Positions 1-5,959 of a DNA stretch of 6,320 nt are shown here, piece by piece. Position numbers and translations under genes: made by a program. Source of the DNA: Bryobacterales bacterium (lineage in GTDB: Bacteria > Acidobacteriota > Terriglobia > Bryobacterales > Bryobacteraceae); NCBI GenBank assembly GCA_003487005.1, contig DNFG01000423.1:1-6320 (forward strand), in the 5' to 3' direction. Each line of letters opens with the position of its first letter. The stretch's first letter is position 1. A model generated the notes under the pieces. It was not told the DNA's origin. It saw only the letters and a list, made by a program, of their open reading frames with translations, and made no database searches.

Positions 1-198
1 CAGCCGCTTCAACGCCCCCGCGGGCTGCCCCACGAAATACTCGCCCAGTTCATGCACCAGCGCCTCGCTCGCATCCAACTGCCCCTCCACCGTGAACTCT
101 CCGAAGCCCTCCAGCCCCCCGGATGTCCGCACGCGCAGCAACCCCCAACGCGGAGCCACCTGCGCCGTCTCGATCCGCTCAATGATCTCTTCCGGCAT
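1..198 (-). CDS. Enolase-superfamily sugar-acid dehydratase (galactonate dehydratase-like), N-terminal fragment
   Basis: This is the first 66 codons of a gene that continues past the left edge. The peptide has the capping-domain signature of the mandelate racemase/muconate lactonizing enzyme family: an opening strand RIETAQVAPRWGLLRVRTSG (residues 8-27), then GFGEFTVEG (31-39), a helix, and HELGEYFVGQPA (49-60). The PPRW-like strand, the GxGE..VEG turn and the HELG-Y-(I/V)GQ stretch are closest to galactonate dehydratase (DgoD-type) as I remember it. Those enzymes dehydrate sugar acids to 2-keto-3-deoxy acids in the cytoplasm using Mg2+. The metal ligands and catalytic Lys/His lie in the missing barrel domain, so the substrate cannot be decided here. 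The ATG at 198 is preceded by a purine-rich AGGGGAG about 5 bases upstream. Another acid-sugar dehydratase or racemase of the same superfamily is the main alternative. Confidence 0.78.
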   Translation of the reverse strand, partial: MPEEIIERIETAQVAPRWGLLRVRTSGGLEGFGEFTVEGQLDASEALVHELGEYFVGQPAGALKRL

Positions 199-387
199 AC
201 ACACTCCCCTTCTCTCCAGGGCGTTCACCCCTCCGTTTCATGCTGCCACACGCAGCCCCCACCCAAGTCCTACTACCCTTCCTCGCAACTAAGCCCATCA
301 GCCCACACCATTGAGCCAGGAGAGTGGATTGAGGACGATCTCCCCACACCTTGCAGTAGGCCGAAGTCGGGCAGACCGGTGCGGAAG
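199..387. other. Spacer between the dehydratase start and the end of the unknown gene
   Basis: This 189-base gap should hold the promoter of the minus-strand dehydratase. I see a purine-rich ribosome binding site next to the start but no convincing -35/-10 pair. I also see no U-tract terminator after the stop codon of the upstream minus-strand gene at 388. Open frames crossing the gap have low-complexity, Pro/Arg/Ser-rich or otherwise unconvincing translations and are not called. Confidence 0.5.
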
Positions 388-1143
388 TCAAATCGTGCGG
401 AGGGCTAGCAGGTTCACCTCGTGGCTTGGTTCACAGCCGCCTGGGTTCCAGCCGCCGAGGACAGTGATCCCAGTTGATGAACGGAGGGGCTGATGCTTCG
501 GTGCGATTCCCATATATAGGCCGATGTTGCCCGACCCGTCGGAAACTTCAAAGACCAGAAGGCAAGGTTGAGAAAATGTGGGCTCTTTGGCATTTACGCA
601 GAATACAAACCGACCAGCTTTTATATCGTCGGCGAATCGAATCGGTTGATCAAGCGTATCCCCAGCCCGTTTCAGTTCACGCGTATGCACTGGCAGGAGC
701 GAAAGGTCATCTATGTCAACCGTGGCAATATGCTCGCCGCGCCAATCGGTCAGCCGGGGAATGTCAACCGCTCCTACACGGTCTGAGCCGACAGACAAGT
801 GTACTCGACCGGACGCGTGAAAGCTCATCTTCGGCACCGAAGCGAAGTCCCGGGATTCGCAACGAATCTTTTTCTCGATTTCTCCCGGACCCAAAGTACT
901 TAGGCGGTACGCATATCGGTTCTCTTCGGAGTAGGGAACAATCGCGAAACTAAGGTCGCTCCGAGGCAGAAGTAGCTTGCAGACTGAACGAAATGTGCCG
1001 TTGAACTGGACGAGCAATCGCACCATTGGAGCCTTCACCTCGCCCGCGAAATGAAGTGGCACATCGCCTTTCAAGTTCACGTGCAACTTCGCCCTGTACC
1101 GGGAGTTGGTCTGGGGGCGCTTCATGCTGCCAAGATACTCCAT
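388..1143 (-). CDS. Protein of unknown function, 251 aa, divergent from a TIR gene
   Basis: I do not recognise this family. The chosen start, ATG at 1143, has AGGAG seven bases upstream (1151-1155). An in-frame TTG at 1170 would add nine residues but has no ribosome binding site. I see no signal peptide and no long hydrophobic segment, so it is probably cytoplasmic. The sequence alternates short hydrophobic and polar stretches and looks beta-rich. Distinctive points are KMSFHASGRVHLSVGS (residues 105-120), with two His around a Ser-Gly turn, GRFVFCVNAKE (177-187) and a closing GGWNPGGCEPSHEVNLLALR (230-249). There is no recognisable nuclease, NTPase or HTH motif. A/T-richer codons and lower G+C than the permease gene suggest later acquisition. 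It faces away from the TIR gene across about 200 bases, so shared control or function is possible but inferred only from position. Confidence 0.75.
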   Translation of the reverse strand: MEYLGSMKRPQTNSRYRAKLHVNLKGDVPLHFAGEVKAPMVRLLVQFNGTFRSVCKLLLPRSDLSFAIVPYSEENRYAYRLSTLGPGEIEKKIRCESRDFASVPKMSFHASGRVHLSVGSDRVGAVDIPRLTDWRGEHIATVDIDDLSLLPVHTRELKRAGDTLDQPIRFADDIKAGRFVFCVNAKEPTFSQPCLLVFEVSDGSGNIGLYMGIAPKHQPLRSSTGITVLGGWNPGGCEPSHEVNLLALRTI

Positions 1144-1150
1144 CCCCGTG

Positions 1151-1155
1151 CTCCT
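1151..1155 (-). promoter_or_regulatory. Ribosome binding site deciding the start of the unknown gene
   Basis: AGGAG on the minus strand lies seven bases before the ATG at 1143. It sits inside the extended frame that opens with TTG at 1170, and nothing comparable precedes that TTG. This favours the shorter 251-residue product. Confidence 0.65.
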
Positions 1156-1219
1156 CACGACTGGATTCAATTCAGAACCAGGTTCGCCTGTCCTCCTCTG
1201 AACTCACGCACACCCGGAG

Positions 1220-1310
1220 ATTGATATGACAAATCACCTGGGTGGTGAGGAGCGGGCTCAGGTCGCGCCGCTGACCTAGCGGTATTTGGACCAATTCCAT
1301 TGATATTGAC
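1220..1310. repeat. Pair of near-identical ATTGATAT(T)GAC direct repeats
   Basis: ATTGATATGAC at 1220-1230 recurs as ATTGATATTGAC at 1299-1310, one copy differing by a single extra T. The coordinates span both copies. The right-hand copy overlaps the weak -35 box proposed for the TIR gene, which would suit an operator. At this length chance occurrence cannot be excluded. Confidence 0.35.
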
Positions 1311-1336
1311 CCGAAGAAACCTGAGAAGATAGACTC

Positions 1337-1341
1337 TGAGG
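1337..1341 (+). promoter_or_regulatory. Ribosome binding site of the TIR gene
   Basis: TGAGG ends seven bases before the ATG at 1349, normal Shine-Dalgarno spacing. It supports that ATG as the start, which also leaves only about ten residues before the first TIR beta strand, as expected for an N-terminal TIR domain. Confidence 0.6.
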
Positions 1342-1348
1342 CAGCTAC

Positions 1349-2314
1349 ATGGACAATAGCCGTCAGCGAACCGCACCACAGGTGCTCATCAGCCACGCGA
1401 GCGAGGACAAGCAGCGCTTCGTCGTGCCCCTTGCGACAAGGCTTCGTGGCAGCGGCGTGGACGCATGGATGGATGCTTGGGAGATCAATCCAGGCGACAG
1501 TCTCATCGACAAGATTTTCAATGAAGGCTTGAAGAACTCACAGGCGATGATCGTTGTACTGTCCCGCCACAGCATCGACAAACCTTGGGTGCGGGAAGAA
1601 CTAAATGCGGGCATGGTCAAAAAGATCACTGAGAAGTTAAAACTAATCCCGATTCGTCTGGATTCTTGTGATGTTCCTGAATGCTTGAAACACACGGCAT
1701 GGCAGGATATCGCTGACCCCAGCAGCTTCGATGTAGAGTTTGAACGTATTTTGAACAGCATCTTCGGGCAGTACGAAAAGCCGTCCCTCGGGGAGCCACC
1801 GCCGTACACCCAAAGCGAGGCTCCAGAACTGGCGGGGTTATCGAAGATTGACGCCATCATCTTCGCGCTCTGCTGTAACAGGACCTTTGAAGTCCCTTTT
1901 TTGCTGATCGACAGAGAATGGTTGGCCGAAGCGACGGGTGCGCTCGGGATCTCGACGGAGAATGTTGTCGAAACGCAAGAGGTTCTCCACAACCGTGACT
2001 TCGCCAAGGTCCACTGGACGATGGGTCCGAAGCACATTTGCAGCATGACTGTCACCGAGTGGGGCTTCAACCAGTTCGCCATCTCCCATCCTGACTACAC
2101 GCGCGCGCTCGAGAGTGTCGCGCTAATGATCATTAGAGATCGGGACGGTAGTAGCCACGAGATGATGAAGAAATCCGATTTGCCGCCTCGGCTAATCGAA
2201 CACGCGCTGTTCGTCTTGGAAAACAATCAGTATATCAGGACCACCAAGGTACACGGCGGGAATATATTTGTTGATTATGTGTCTCCCGAGCTTCGCCGTG
2301 AGATCGAACGCTAA
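1349..2314 (+). CDS. TIR-domain protein with C-terminal winged-helix-like region, 321 aa
   Basis: Residues 11-140 form a complete TIR domain: strand A QVLISHASEDK (11-21), strand B VDAWMDAWEI (37-46), a BB-loop-like NPGDSL (47-52), strand C AMIVVLSRHS (66-75), and helix C starting KPWVREELNAG (78-88). Glu84 matches the position of the catalytic Glu of NAD-cleaving TIRs (the W-x-x-x-E pattern, as in SARM1). Strand D LKLIPIRLDSCDVPE (97-111) and WQDIAD (118-123) complete the fold. Bacterial TIR proteins of this kind typically cleave NAD+ or make cyclic ADP-ribose signals, often in anti-phage immunity. Residues about 163-321 have no clear family assignment but read like two winged-helix units. 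The second ends ALFVLENNQYIRTTKVHGGN (286-305), then a short strand and VSPELRREIE (311-320), the shape of a recognition helix plus wing. There are no membrane segments. Local G+C is lower than in the flanking genes. The TIR call is firm. Enzymatic activity and a defence role are inferred. Confidence 0.92.
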   Translation: MDNSRQRTAPQVLISHASEDKQRFVVPLATRLRGSGVDAWMDAWEINPGDSLIDKIFNEGLKNSQAMIVVLSRHSIDKPWVREELNAGMVKKITEKLKLIPIRLDSCDVPECLKHTAWQDIADPSSFDVEFERILNSIFGQYEKPSLGEPPPYTQSEAPELAGLSKIDAIIFALCCNRTFEVPFLLIDREWLAEATGALGISTENVVETQEVLHNRDFAKVHWTMGPKHICSMTVTEWGFNQFAISHPDYTRALESVALMIIRDRDGSSHEMMKKSDLPPRLIEHALFVLENNQYIRTTKVHGGNIFVDYVSPELRREIER

Positions 2315-2324
2315 CATCGCCGAT

Positions 2325-2345
2325 GGGGCAGATGGGCGTTGCCCC
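2325..2345 (+). terminator. Possible terminator hairpin after the TIR gene
   Basis: GGGGCA (2325-2330) pairs with TGCCCC (2340-2345) around a nine-base loop, beginning ten bases after the TIR stop codon. The stem is short and GC-rich, and no T-run follows it. It is therefore at best a weak or factor-assisted terminator. Confidence 0.35.
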
Positions 2346-2397
2346 CGAACTCACGGACCGGACCTCCAACCCATCACATCACCTTTCCTCAATACAA

Positions 2398-2416
2398 TCC
2401 CCTGAAAATTCGGGGA
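2398..2416. terminator. Possible hairpin between the convergent TIR and permease genes
   Basis: TCCCC (2398-2402) pairs with GGGGA (2412-2416). Past a single bulged T, an inner GA pairs with TC, leaving a four-base loop. The hairpin lies about 75 bases beyond the permease stop codon and about 85 beyond the TIR stop. Its placement suits a terminator serving both directions, but neither strand has a proper T-run after the stem. Confidence 0.3.
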
Positions 2417-2490
2417 CTTCCTTAGCCATGGTGCCCGCCGCGCCACCCGCAAGAATGAAATCGATTCTCATCCTCACGCCGGTCTCAGCC

Positions 2491-5220
2491 CTACTCGTGC
2501 CGCAATGCCACCAGCGGATCAATCCGGGACGCCCGCCTCGCCGGCACGTACCCGGCCACGATTGCCGCGCTCAGAAGCACGGCGCCCGCCAGCGCCAGCG
2601 TCGCCGGATCATTCGGCCGCGTTCCGAACAGGAACGACTGCACGAACTTGAATGCACCCAAGGCCACCGGCACGCTGATGGCGAGTCCCGCCGCCGCCAG
2701 TAGCAGGACCCGCCGCAACACCATCCACACCACCGCTCCGCGTGGCGCGCCCAAAGCCATCCGGATGCCAATCTCGCTGAACTGCCGCGTGACACTATAC
2801 GACATCGTCCCGTAAAGACCCACGCACGCCGTCAGAAGCGCGAGAATCGCAAATCCCGTGCATAGCTTCGCGAACGTGATTTCCCGGTTGATCGTCCGGT
2901 CGATCTCCGCCGCCTGCGTGGCCACGTTGGTCACGGGAATCGACGCATCGGCCTCCCGCACGATCTCCCGCACATCCCCGGCATATTGCAGCGGATCACC
3001 CGTGGTCCGCAGCGCGTAGGTCACCCGGTCCGATGGAAACTGGCTGACCGCGACAAGAACGGTCATCGGGCTCTCCTCGTTCTTCGGACTCCCGTATCGC
3101 AGGTTCGCCGACACGCCAACAATCTCAAGTTCCCGATTCTCCTCCGGAAGCGTGATCCGCCTGCCCACCGGATTTTCACGTGCGAAGTACTTTCGCGCCA
3201 GCCGTTCGCTGATCACGGCCACCGGCCGTGAACCCGACTCGTCACGTTCGTCGATCTCACGCCCGGCCAGAACCGGTATCTGCATCGTCGTCTGAAACCG
3301 CGGCCCGGTGCCCAGAACGCGCGCGTCCTCGATGGTCACCCCATCGATCTGCATCGGCCCCCGGATCGCCTGCCCGGTGAAGCCTGCATTGGTGATCGAG
3401 GATTGCGAATGCGTCGCACTCCGCACGCCGGGGACCGCTTCGAGACGCTTGCGCAGGCTTTCGTAGAAGGTCGTGAGTTCCGAATCACGATGACCCGCCC
3501 GACGCGCATTCACCGTGAACAGCAGGATGTTGTCGCGCGCATACCCCAATTGGACGGAATGCAGATTATTCAGGGTCTGGACGAAAAGTCCCGCCGCGGC
3601 CAGGATCAGAAACGACATCGCGATCTGGGCCACCACCAGTATGTTCTGCGCCCGGTGCCGCGATCCGCCTCCGCGGCCATTCTTGAGCGCGGACATCACG
3701 TCCGGACGCGTCGATTGCAGCGCGGGAACGAGTCCGAAGAACACGCCGCACAGCACCGACAACCCCGCCGTCGCACCCAGCACATACCAGTTCAGTTCCG
3801 CGTGCAGCGTGAATTCCTCCCGCCCCCTCGAAAAGAGAAGCGTCAGCGCGCGCACGCCCCACACCGCGAACAGAACGCCCAGCGCTCCCCCCATCGACGC
3901 AAGCACCACGCTCTCGGTCAGCAACTGCCGCACCACCCGGAACCGGCCCGCTCCCAGGCTCAGCCTGACGGCCATCTCCCGGCGTCGCGCCGCGGCCCGC
4001 CCCAACATCAGATTCGCGATGTTCGCGCACGCAATCGCCAGAATCAGACCCACCATCAGCAGCAATACATACAACGGCTTGGCATACTGCCGGCGCAATC
4101 CGCCCAGCCCGGCCGCGCCCGGATTCAACCGCAGCGCGGGCAACCGCGCCCGCTCGGCCTCCGTCGTCGCCGTGGCCGCCACCCACTCATGGAACCGCGG
4201 AGCCAGCGCCGCCTGCGCCTGCGCCATCGTGACGCCCGGACGCAGCCGGCCCATCATTTCGATCCAGTAGAAGTTCCCATCCGGATACCGGCTCGCCGCT
4301 GTCTCGCCGTCCAGCAGCACATTCGCACGCATGGGCAGGTACACGTCCGGCACGGCAGCCGGGTCCACGCCAAAAAACCCCGGCGGCGTCACCCCAATCA
4401 CCGTGAAGGCCACGTTATCGACGAGTACAGACTCCCCGATCGCATTCGCCGCCTCCCCAAACCGCTCCTGGCTGACCGCAAAGCTGAGCACCGCAACCGG
4501 CGGCGCCCCCGGACGGTCGTCTTCGAAGTCGACAAACCGGCCCGCCGCCGGTGTCACGCCGAGGCCGCGAAAATACCCGCCCGTCACAAACTCCGTGCTG
4601 GCGCTCCGGGCATGCCCGCGGACCACCAGGTTCCGGTTCAAGCCATCGAAATAGCCAAATACCGTCGAAAATACCGGATTCTCCTCGCGAAACATCTCGA
4701 ATGCCCCGTACGGAAACATCCCGCTCATCATCATGCCCTTCTCGATCGGCCACCCCCTGCCCTGCAATCCGTGCATCACATGGACCCATTCCTTGTTGGC
4801 GTTCTGCGGCGGCGGGCTCTGCCAGTTCAACACCACCAGCGACCCCGGATCACCCACCGGCAGCGATCGCAACAGAATCGACTCCATGAAGCTGTAAATC
4901 GTCGTATTCGCGCCAATCCCCAGCGCCAGCGACAGCACCGCCAGCGCGCTGAACCCCTTGTTGGCGATCAGGGTCCGGACGCCATAACGGAAATCCTGAA
5001 CAAATTCCGATAAAAACCGGGTTACCCAGACCTCCCTCGACTCTTCCTGCTTCAGCCCCGCATTGCCGAATCGCCGCCGCGCTTCCGCCCGCGCGCGCTC
5101 CGCCGGCATCCCGTCCGCTTCGAGTTCCTCCGCCTTCTCCGCCAGATGGAGTTCCATCTCCTCGCGCAGCGATTCCCCGCGCCGCTCGCTCTCCATCCAA
5201 TACCGCAGCCGCCGCCACAT
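2491..5220 (-). CDS. ADOP-family ABC transporter permease (duplicated MacB/FtsX type), 909 aa
   Basis: This is a full-length acidobacterial duplicated orphan permease, so called because the family lacks an adjacent ATPase gene. The order is: a charged N-terminal prefix rich in Glu/Arg (1-75), transmembrane helix 1 (about 90-113), a first periplasmic MacB-like domain (about 115-375), and FtsX helices at about 382-407, 433-463 and 477-502. Then the arrangement repeats, with a helix at 526-548, a second periplasmic domain (about 550-780), and FtsX helices at about 787-808, 835-857 and 875-892. Both halves keep the cytoplasmic motif after the first FtsX helix, REMAVRLSLGAGRFRVVRQ (414-432) and EIGIRMALGAP (816-826). 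The C-terminus has the usual ARRASRIDPLVALR (894-907). Eight membrane segments fit the family. MacB relatives move substrates or transmit force from the inner membrane, but ADOP substrates are unknown. The start is ATG at 5220, five bases after padR, with GGAG inside the last padR codons. No ATPase gene is present in the window. Confidence 0.95.
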   Translation of the reverse strand: MWRRLRYWMESERRGESLREEMELHLAEKAEELEADGMPAERARAEARRRFGNAGLKQEESREVWVTRFLSEFVQDFRYGVRTLIANKGFSALAVLSLALGIGANTTIYSFMESILLRSLPVGDPGSLVVLNWQSPPPQNANKEWVHVMHGLQGRGWPIEKGMMMSGMFPYGAFEMFREENPVFSTVFGYFDGLNRNLVVRGHARSASTEFVTGGYFRGLGVTPAAGRFVDFEDDRPGAPPVAVLSFAVSQERFGEAANAIGESVLVDNVAFTVIGVTPPGFFGVDPAAVPDVYLPMRANVLLDGETAASRYPDGNFYWIEMMGRLRPGVTMAQAQAALAPRFHEWVAATATTEAERARLPALRLNPGAAGLGGLRRQYAKPLYVLLLMVGLILAIACANIANLMLGRAAARRREMAVRLSLGAGRFRVVRQLLTESVVLASMGGALGVLFAVWGVRALTLLFSRGREEFTLHAELNWYVLGATAGLSVLCGVFFGLVPALQSTRPDVMSALKNGRGGGSRHRAQNILVVAQIAMSFLILAAAGLFVQTLNNLHSVQLGYARDNILLFTVNARRAGHRDSELTTFYESLRKRLEAVPGVRSATHSQSSITNAGFTGQAIRGPMQIDGVTIEDARVLGTGPRFQTTMQIPVLAGREIDERDESGSRPVAVISERLARKYFARENPVGRRITLPEENRELEIVGVSANLRYGSPKNEESPMTVLVAVSQFPSDRVTYALRTTGDPLQYAGDVREIVREADASIPVTNVATQAAEIDRTINREITFAKLCTGFAILALLTACVGLYGTMSYSVTRQFSEIGIRMALGAPRGAVVWMVLRRVLLLAAAGLAISVPVALGAFKFVQSFLFGTRPNDPATLALAGAVLLSAAIVAGYVPARRASRIDPLVALRHE

Positions 5221-5225
5221 CTCCC

Positions 5226-5564
5226 CTACTCCGCTCCCATGACGTGTGCGATCGCCAGCGTCAGCCTGGCGTACTTCTGGGTTTCGACGGCGAGTTGATT
5301 GCGCCCCGCAGGCGTGATTTTGTAGATCCTCGCCCGCCGGTTATTCGACGTCACCCCCCACTCCCCTTCGATCCAGCCGTTCAGCTCCAACCGCTGCAAG
5401 GCCGGATACAGTGAACCCTCCTCAACCAGCAGCTCATTGCCCGATGATTGCTGAATAAACTGAACAATCCCATAACCATGCAAGTCGCGCAGCGACAGCG
5501 TCCGCAGAATCAGCATGTCCAGCGAACCCGGCAGCGAATCGTTCTTCTTCGGCTTGCGTCCCAT
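5226..5564 (-). CDS. PadR-family transcriptional regulator, 112 aa
   Basis: This is a short PadR-like winged-helix repressor, the usual partner of ADOP permeases. Visible motifs are LPGSLDMLILRTLSL (11-25, first helix), LHGYGIVQFI (28-37), the recognition-helix block EEGSLYPALQRLELNGWI (48-65) and the wing NNRRARIYKITPAGR (74-88). A short C-terminal helix (about 90-112) probably serves dimerisation. The length is normal for the small PadR subgroup that lacks the longer C-terminal domain. It is the first gene of a two-gene operon with the permease. Members of this family typically repress their own operon until a ligand binds, and the palindrome just upstream supports that here. The ATG at 5564 has no Shine-Dalgarno sequence in front of it, since the palindrome fills that space. 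The family call is firm; the ligand is unknown. Confidence 0.95.
   Translation of the reverse strand: MGRKPKKNDSLPGSLDMLILRTLSLRDLHGYGIVQFIQQSSGNELLVEEGSLYPALQRLELNGWIEGEWGVTSNNRRARIYKITPAGRNQLAVETQKYARLTLAIAHVMGAE
5229..5232 (-). promoter_or_regulatory. Ribosome binding site of the permease inside the padR end
   Basis: GGAG overlaps the last sense codons of padR and lies eight bases before the permease ATG at 5220. With only five bases between the padR stop and the permease start, the two genes are probably translationally coupled. Confidence 0.6.
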
Positions 5565-5565
5565 A

Positions 5566-5579
5566 CTAAGAATTCTTAG
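5566..5579. promoter_or_regulatory. Perfect 14-bp palindrome at the padR start, probable PadR operator
   Basis: CTAAGAATTCTTAG is fully self-complementary. It ends one base before the padR ATG and overlaps the proposed -10 box by two bases. A dimeric PadR bound here would block both transcription start and ribosome access. The role is inferred from position and symmetry. Confidence 0.6.
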
Positions 5580-5607
5580 CTTACGGTGACGGAATCGGCA
5601 CTGTCAA
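5578..5607 (-). promoter_or_regulatory. Promoter of the padR-permease operon
   Basis: On the minus strand a perfect TTGACA (5602-5607) is followed after 18 bases by TAAGCT (5578-5583), a weak -10 box matching three of six positions. The predicted start would give a leader of only about six bases before the padR ATG. That fits the missing ribosome binding site and suggests nearly leaderless translation. The -35 box is strong evidence; the -10 box is not. Confidence 0.5.
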
Positions 5608-5701
5608 GCGGAAAGCTCCCCCGGCAACCGGCCCGGGCATCGGAGCCGGGAGACGCGGAGTTTCAGGGACGGGTTTTGGGGACAGTGCGGCTCTCCGCAG
5701 G

Positions 5702-5959
5702 AATTCGACAGGCTGGTCAATTGATGCAGAGAGCCCGATAAACAATCACAATTTCAACCCAGGACTGTTCATCGAGGCGAGAGTGGCGGCGCCTGGCGTC
5801 AGCCTGATTGCATTTACTGATGAAACGCAGTCCGGGGTGACGAGCAGATTCAACGTGATCGCCGCCCTCACCGCGATGGAACCCTACCCCGTCAATCATA
5901 ATGAATTGAACTCCCCGCTGGGAAACATAAACTATGCTCCCTATACTCCGTGCCCGTGA
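5702..5959 (+). pseudogene. Possible 3' remnant of a decayed gene (open frame without start codon)
   Basis: From about 5702 to a TGA at 5957-5959 one plus-strand frame gives about 85 residues that look like real protein. Examples are NFNPGLFIEARVAAPGVSL, then IAFTDETQSGVTSRF, then a Pro/Asn/Tyr-rich end NSPLGNINYAPYTPCP. The frame stays open back to a stop at 5567, but the part before 5702 reads as Gly/Arg-rich noise. It has no ATG or GTG start before an internal ATG near its end. The last 26 bases overlap the next gene in another frame. This suggests a gene that lost its 5' part, or an undetected frameshift. A chance open frame remains possible. Confidence 0.35.
5897..5902 (+). promoter_or_regulatory. 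Candidate -10 box of the secreted-protein gene
   Basis: CATAAT matches the -10 consensus at five of six positions and would place the transcript start about 25 bases before the ATG at 5934. No -35 box is visible at the usual distance (5874-5879 reads CGATGG), so this is weak. Confidence 0.3.

Larger units (their letters stand above)
1144..1348. promoter_or_regulatory. Divergent intergenic control region of the unknown gene and the TIR gene
   Basis: These 205 bases must carry both promoters. For the plus-strand TIR gene a TTGACC box at 1306-1311 is followed after 16 bases by GATAGA (1328-1333), a weak -10. No clear pair is visible for the minus-strand gene. The region holds a short inverted repeat, TCACC-N5-GGTGA at 1234-1248. 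It also holds two near copies of ATTGATAT(T)GAC, at 1220-1230 and 1299-1310. Such sites could bind a shared regulator, but the repeats are short and this is only suggestive. Confidence 0.4.
5565..5933. other. Intergenic stretch between divergent padR and the secreted-protein gene
   Basis: The left end carries the padR promoter and palindrome. About 5580-5700 is G+C-rich, with a doubled GGGAC element around 5666-5685 (GGGACGGGTTTTGGGGACAG) and nothing recognisable as a gene. From about 5702 a plus-strand frame without a start codon reads like coding sequence and is listed separately. I see no tRNA-like fold or riboswitch. Confidence 0.5.

Noticed and set aside
474..953. A 159-codon plus-strand open frame opposite the unknown gene
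   Set aside because: It has an unconvincing composition and no ribosome binding site. The minus-strand frame is longer and has AGGAG at the right distance, although both products are unfamiliar.
1363..2082. A 239-codon minus-strand open frame opposite the TIR gene
   Set aside because: Ser-rich and motif-free, fully antisense to a strong TIR domain with a good ribosome binding site.
2375..2467. A minus-strand mini-frame of about 30 codons (begins MRIDFILAGG) after the permease stop
   Set aside because: There is no ribosome binding site at a usable distance, it is very short, and it runs through the proposed hairpin.
3403..5013. A 536-codon open frame on the plus strand opposite the permease
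   Set aside because: Its translation is Arg/His/Gln/Pro-rich low-complexity sequence, the usual product of reading a high-G+C gene on the wrong strand. The minus-strand permease has clear family motifs throughout.
5666..5685. GGGACGGGTTTTGGGGACAG resembling elements seen near some transposases, with GGGGAC also at 2412-2417
   Set aside because: No transposase, no matching inverted ends and no target duplication can be seen, so no mobile element is called.
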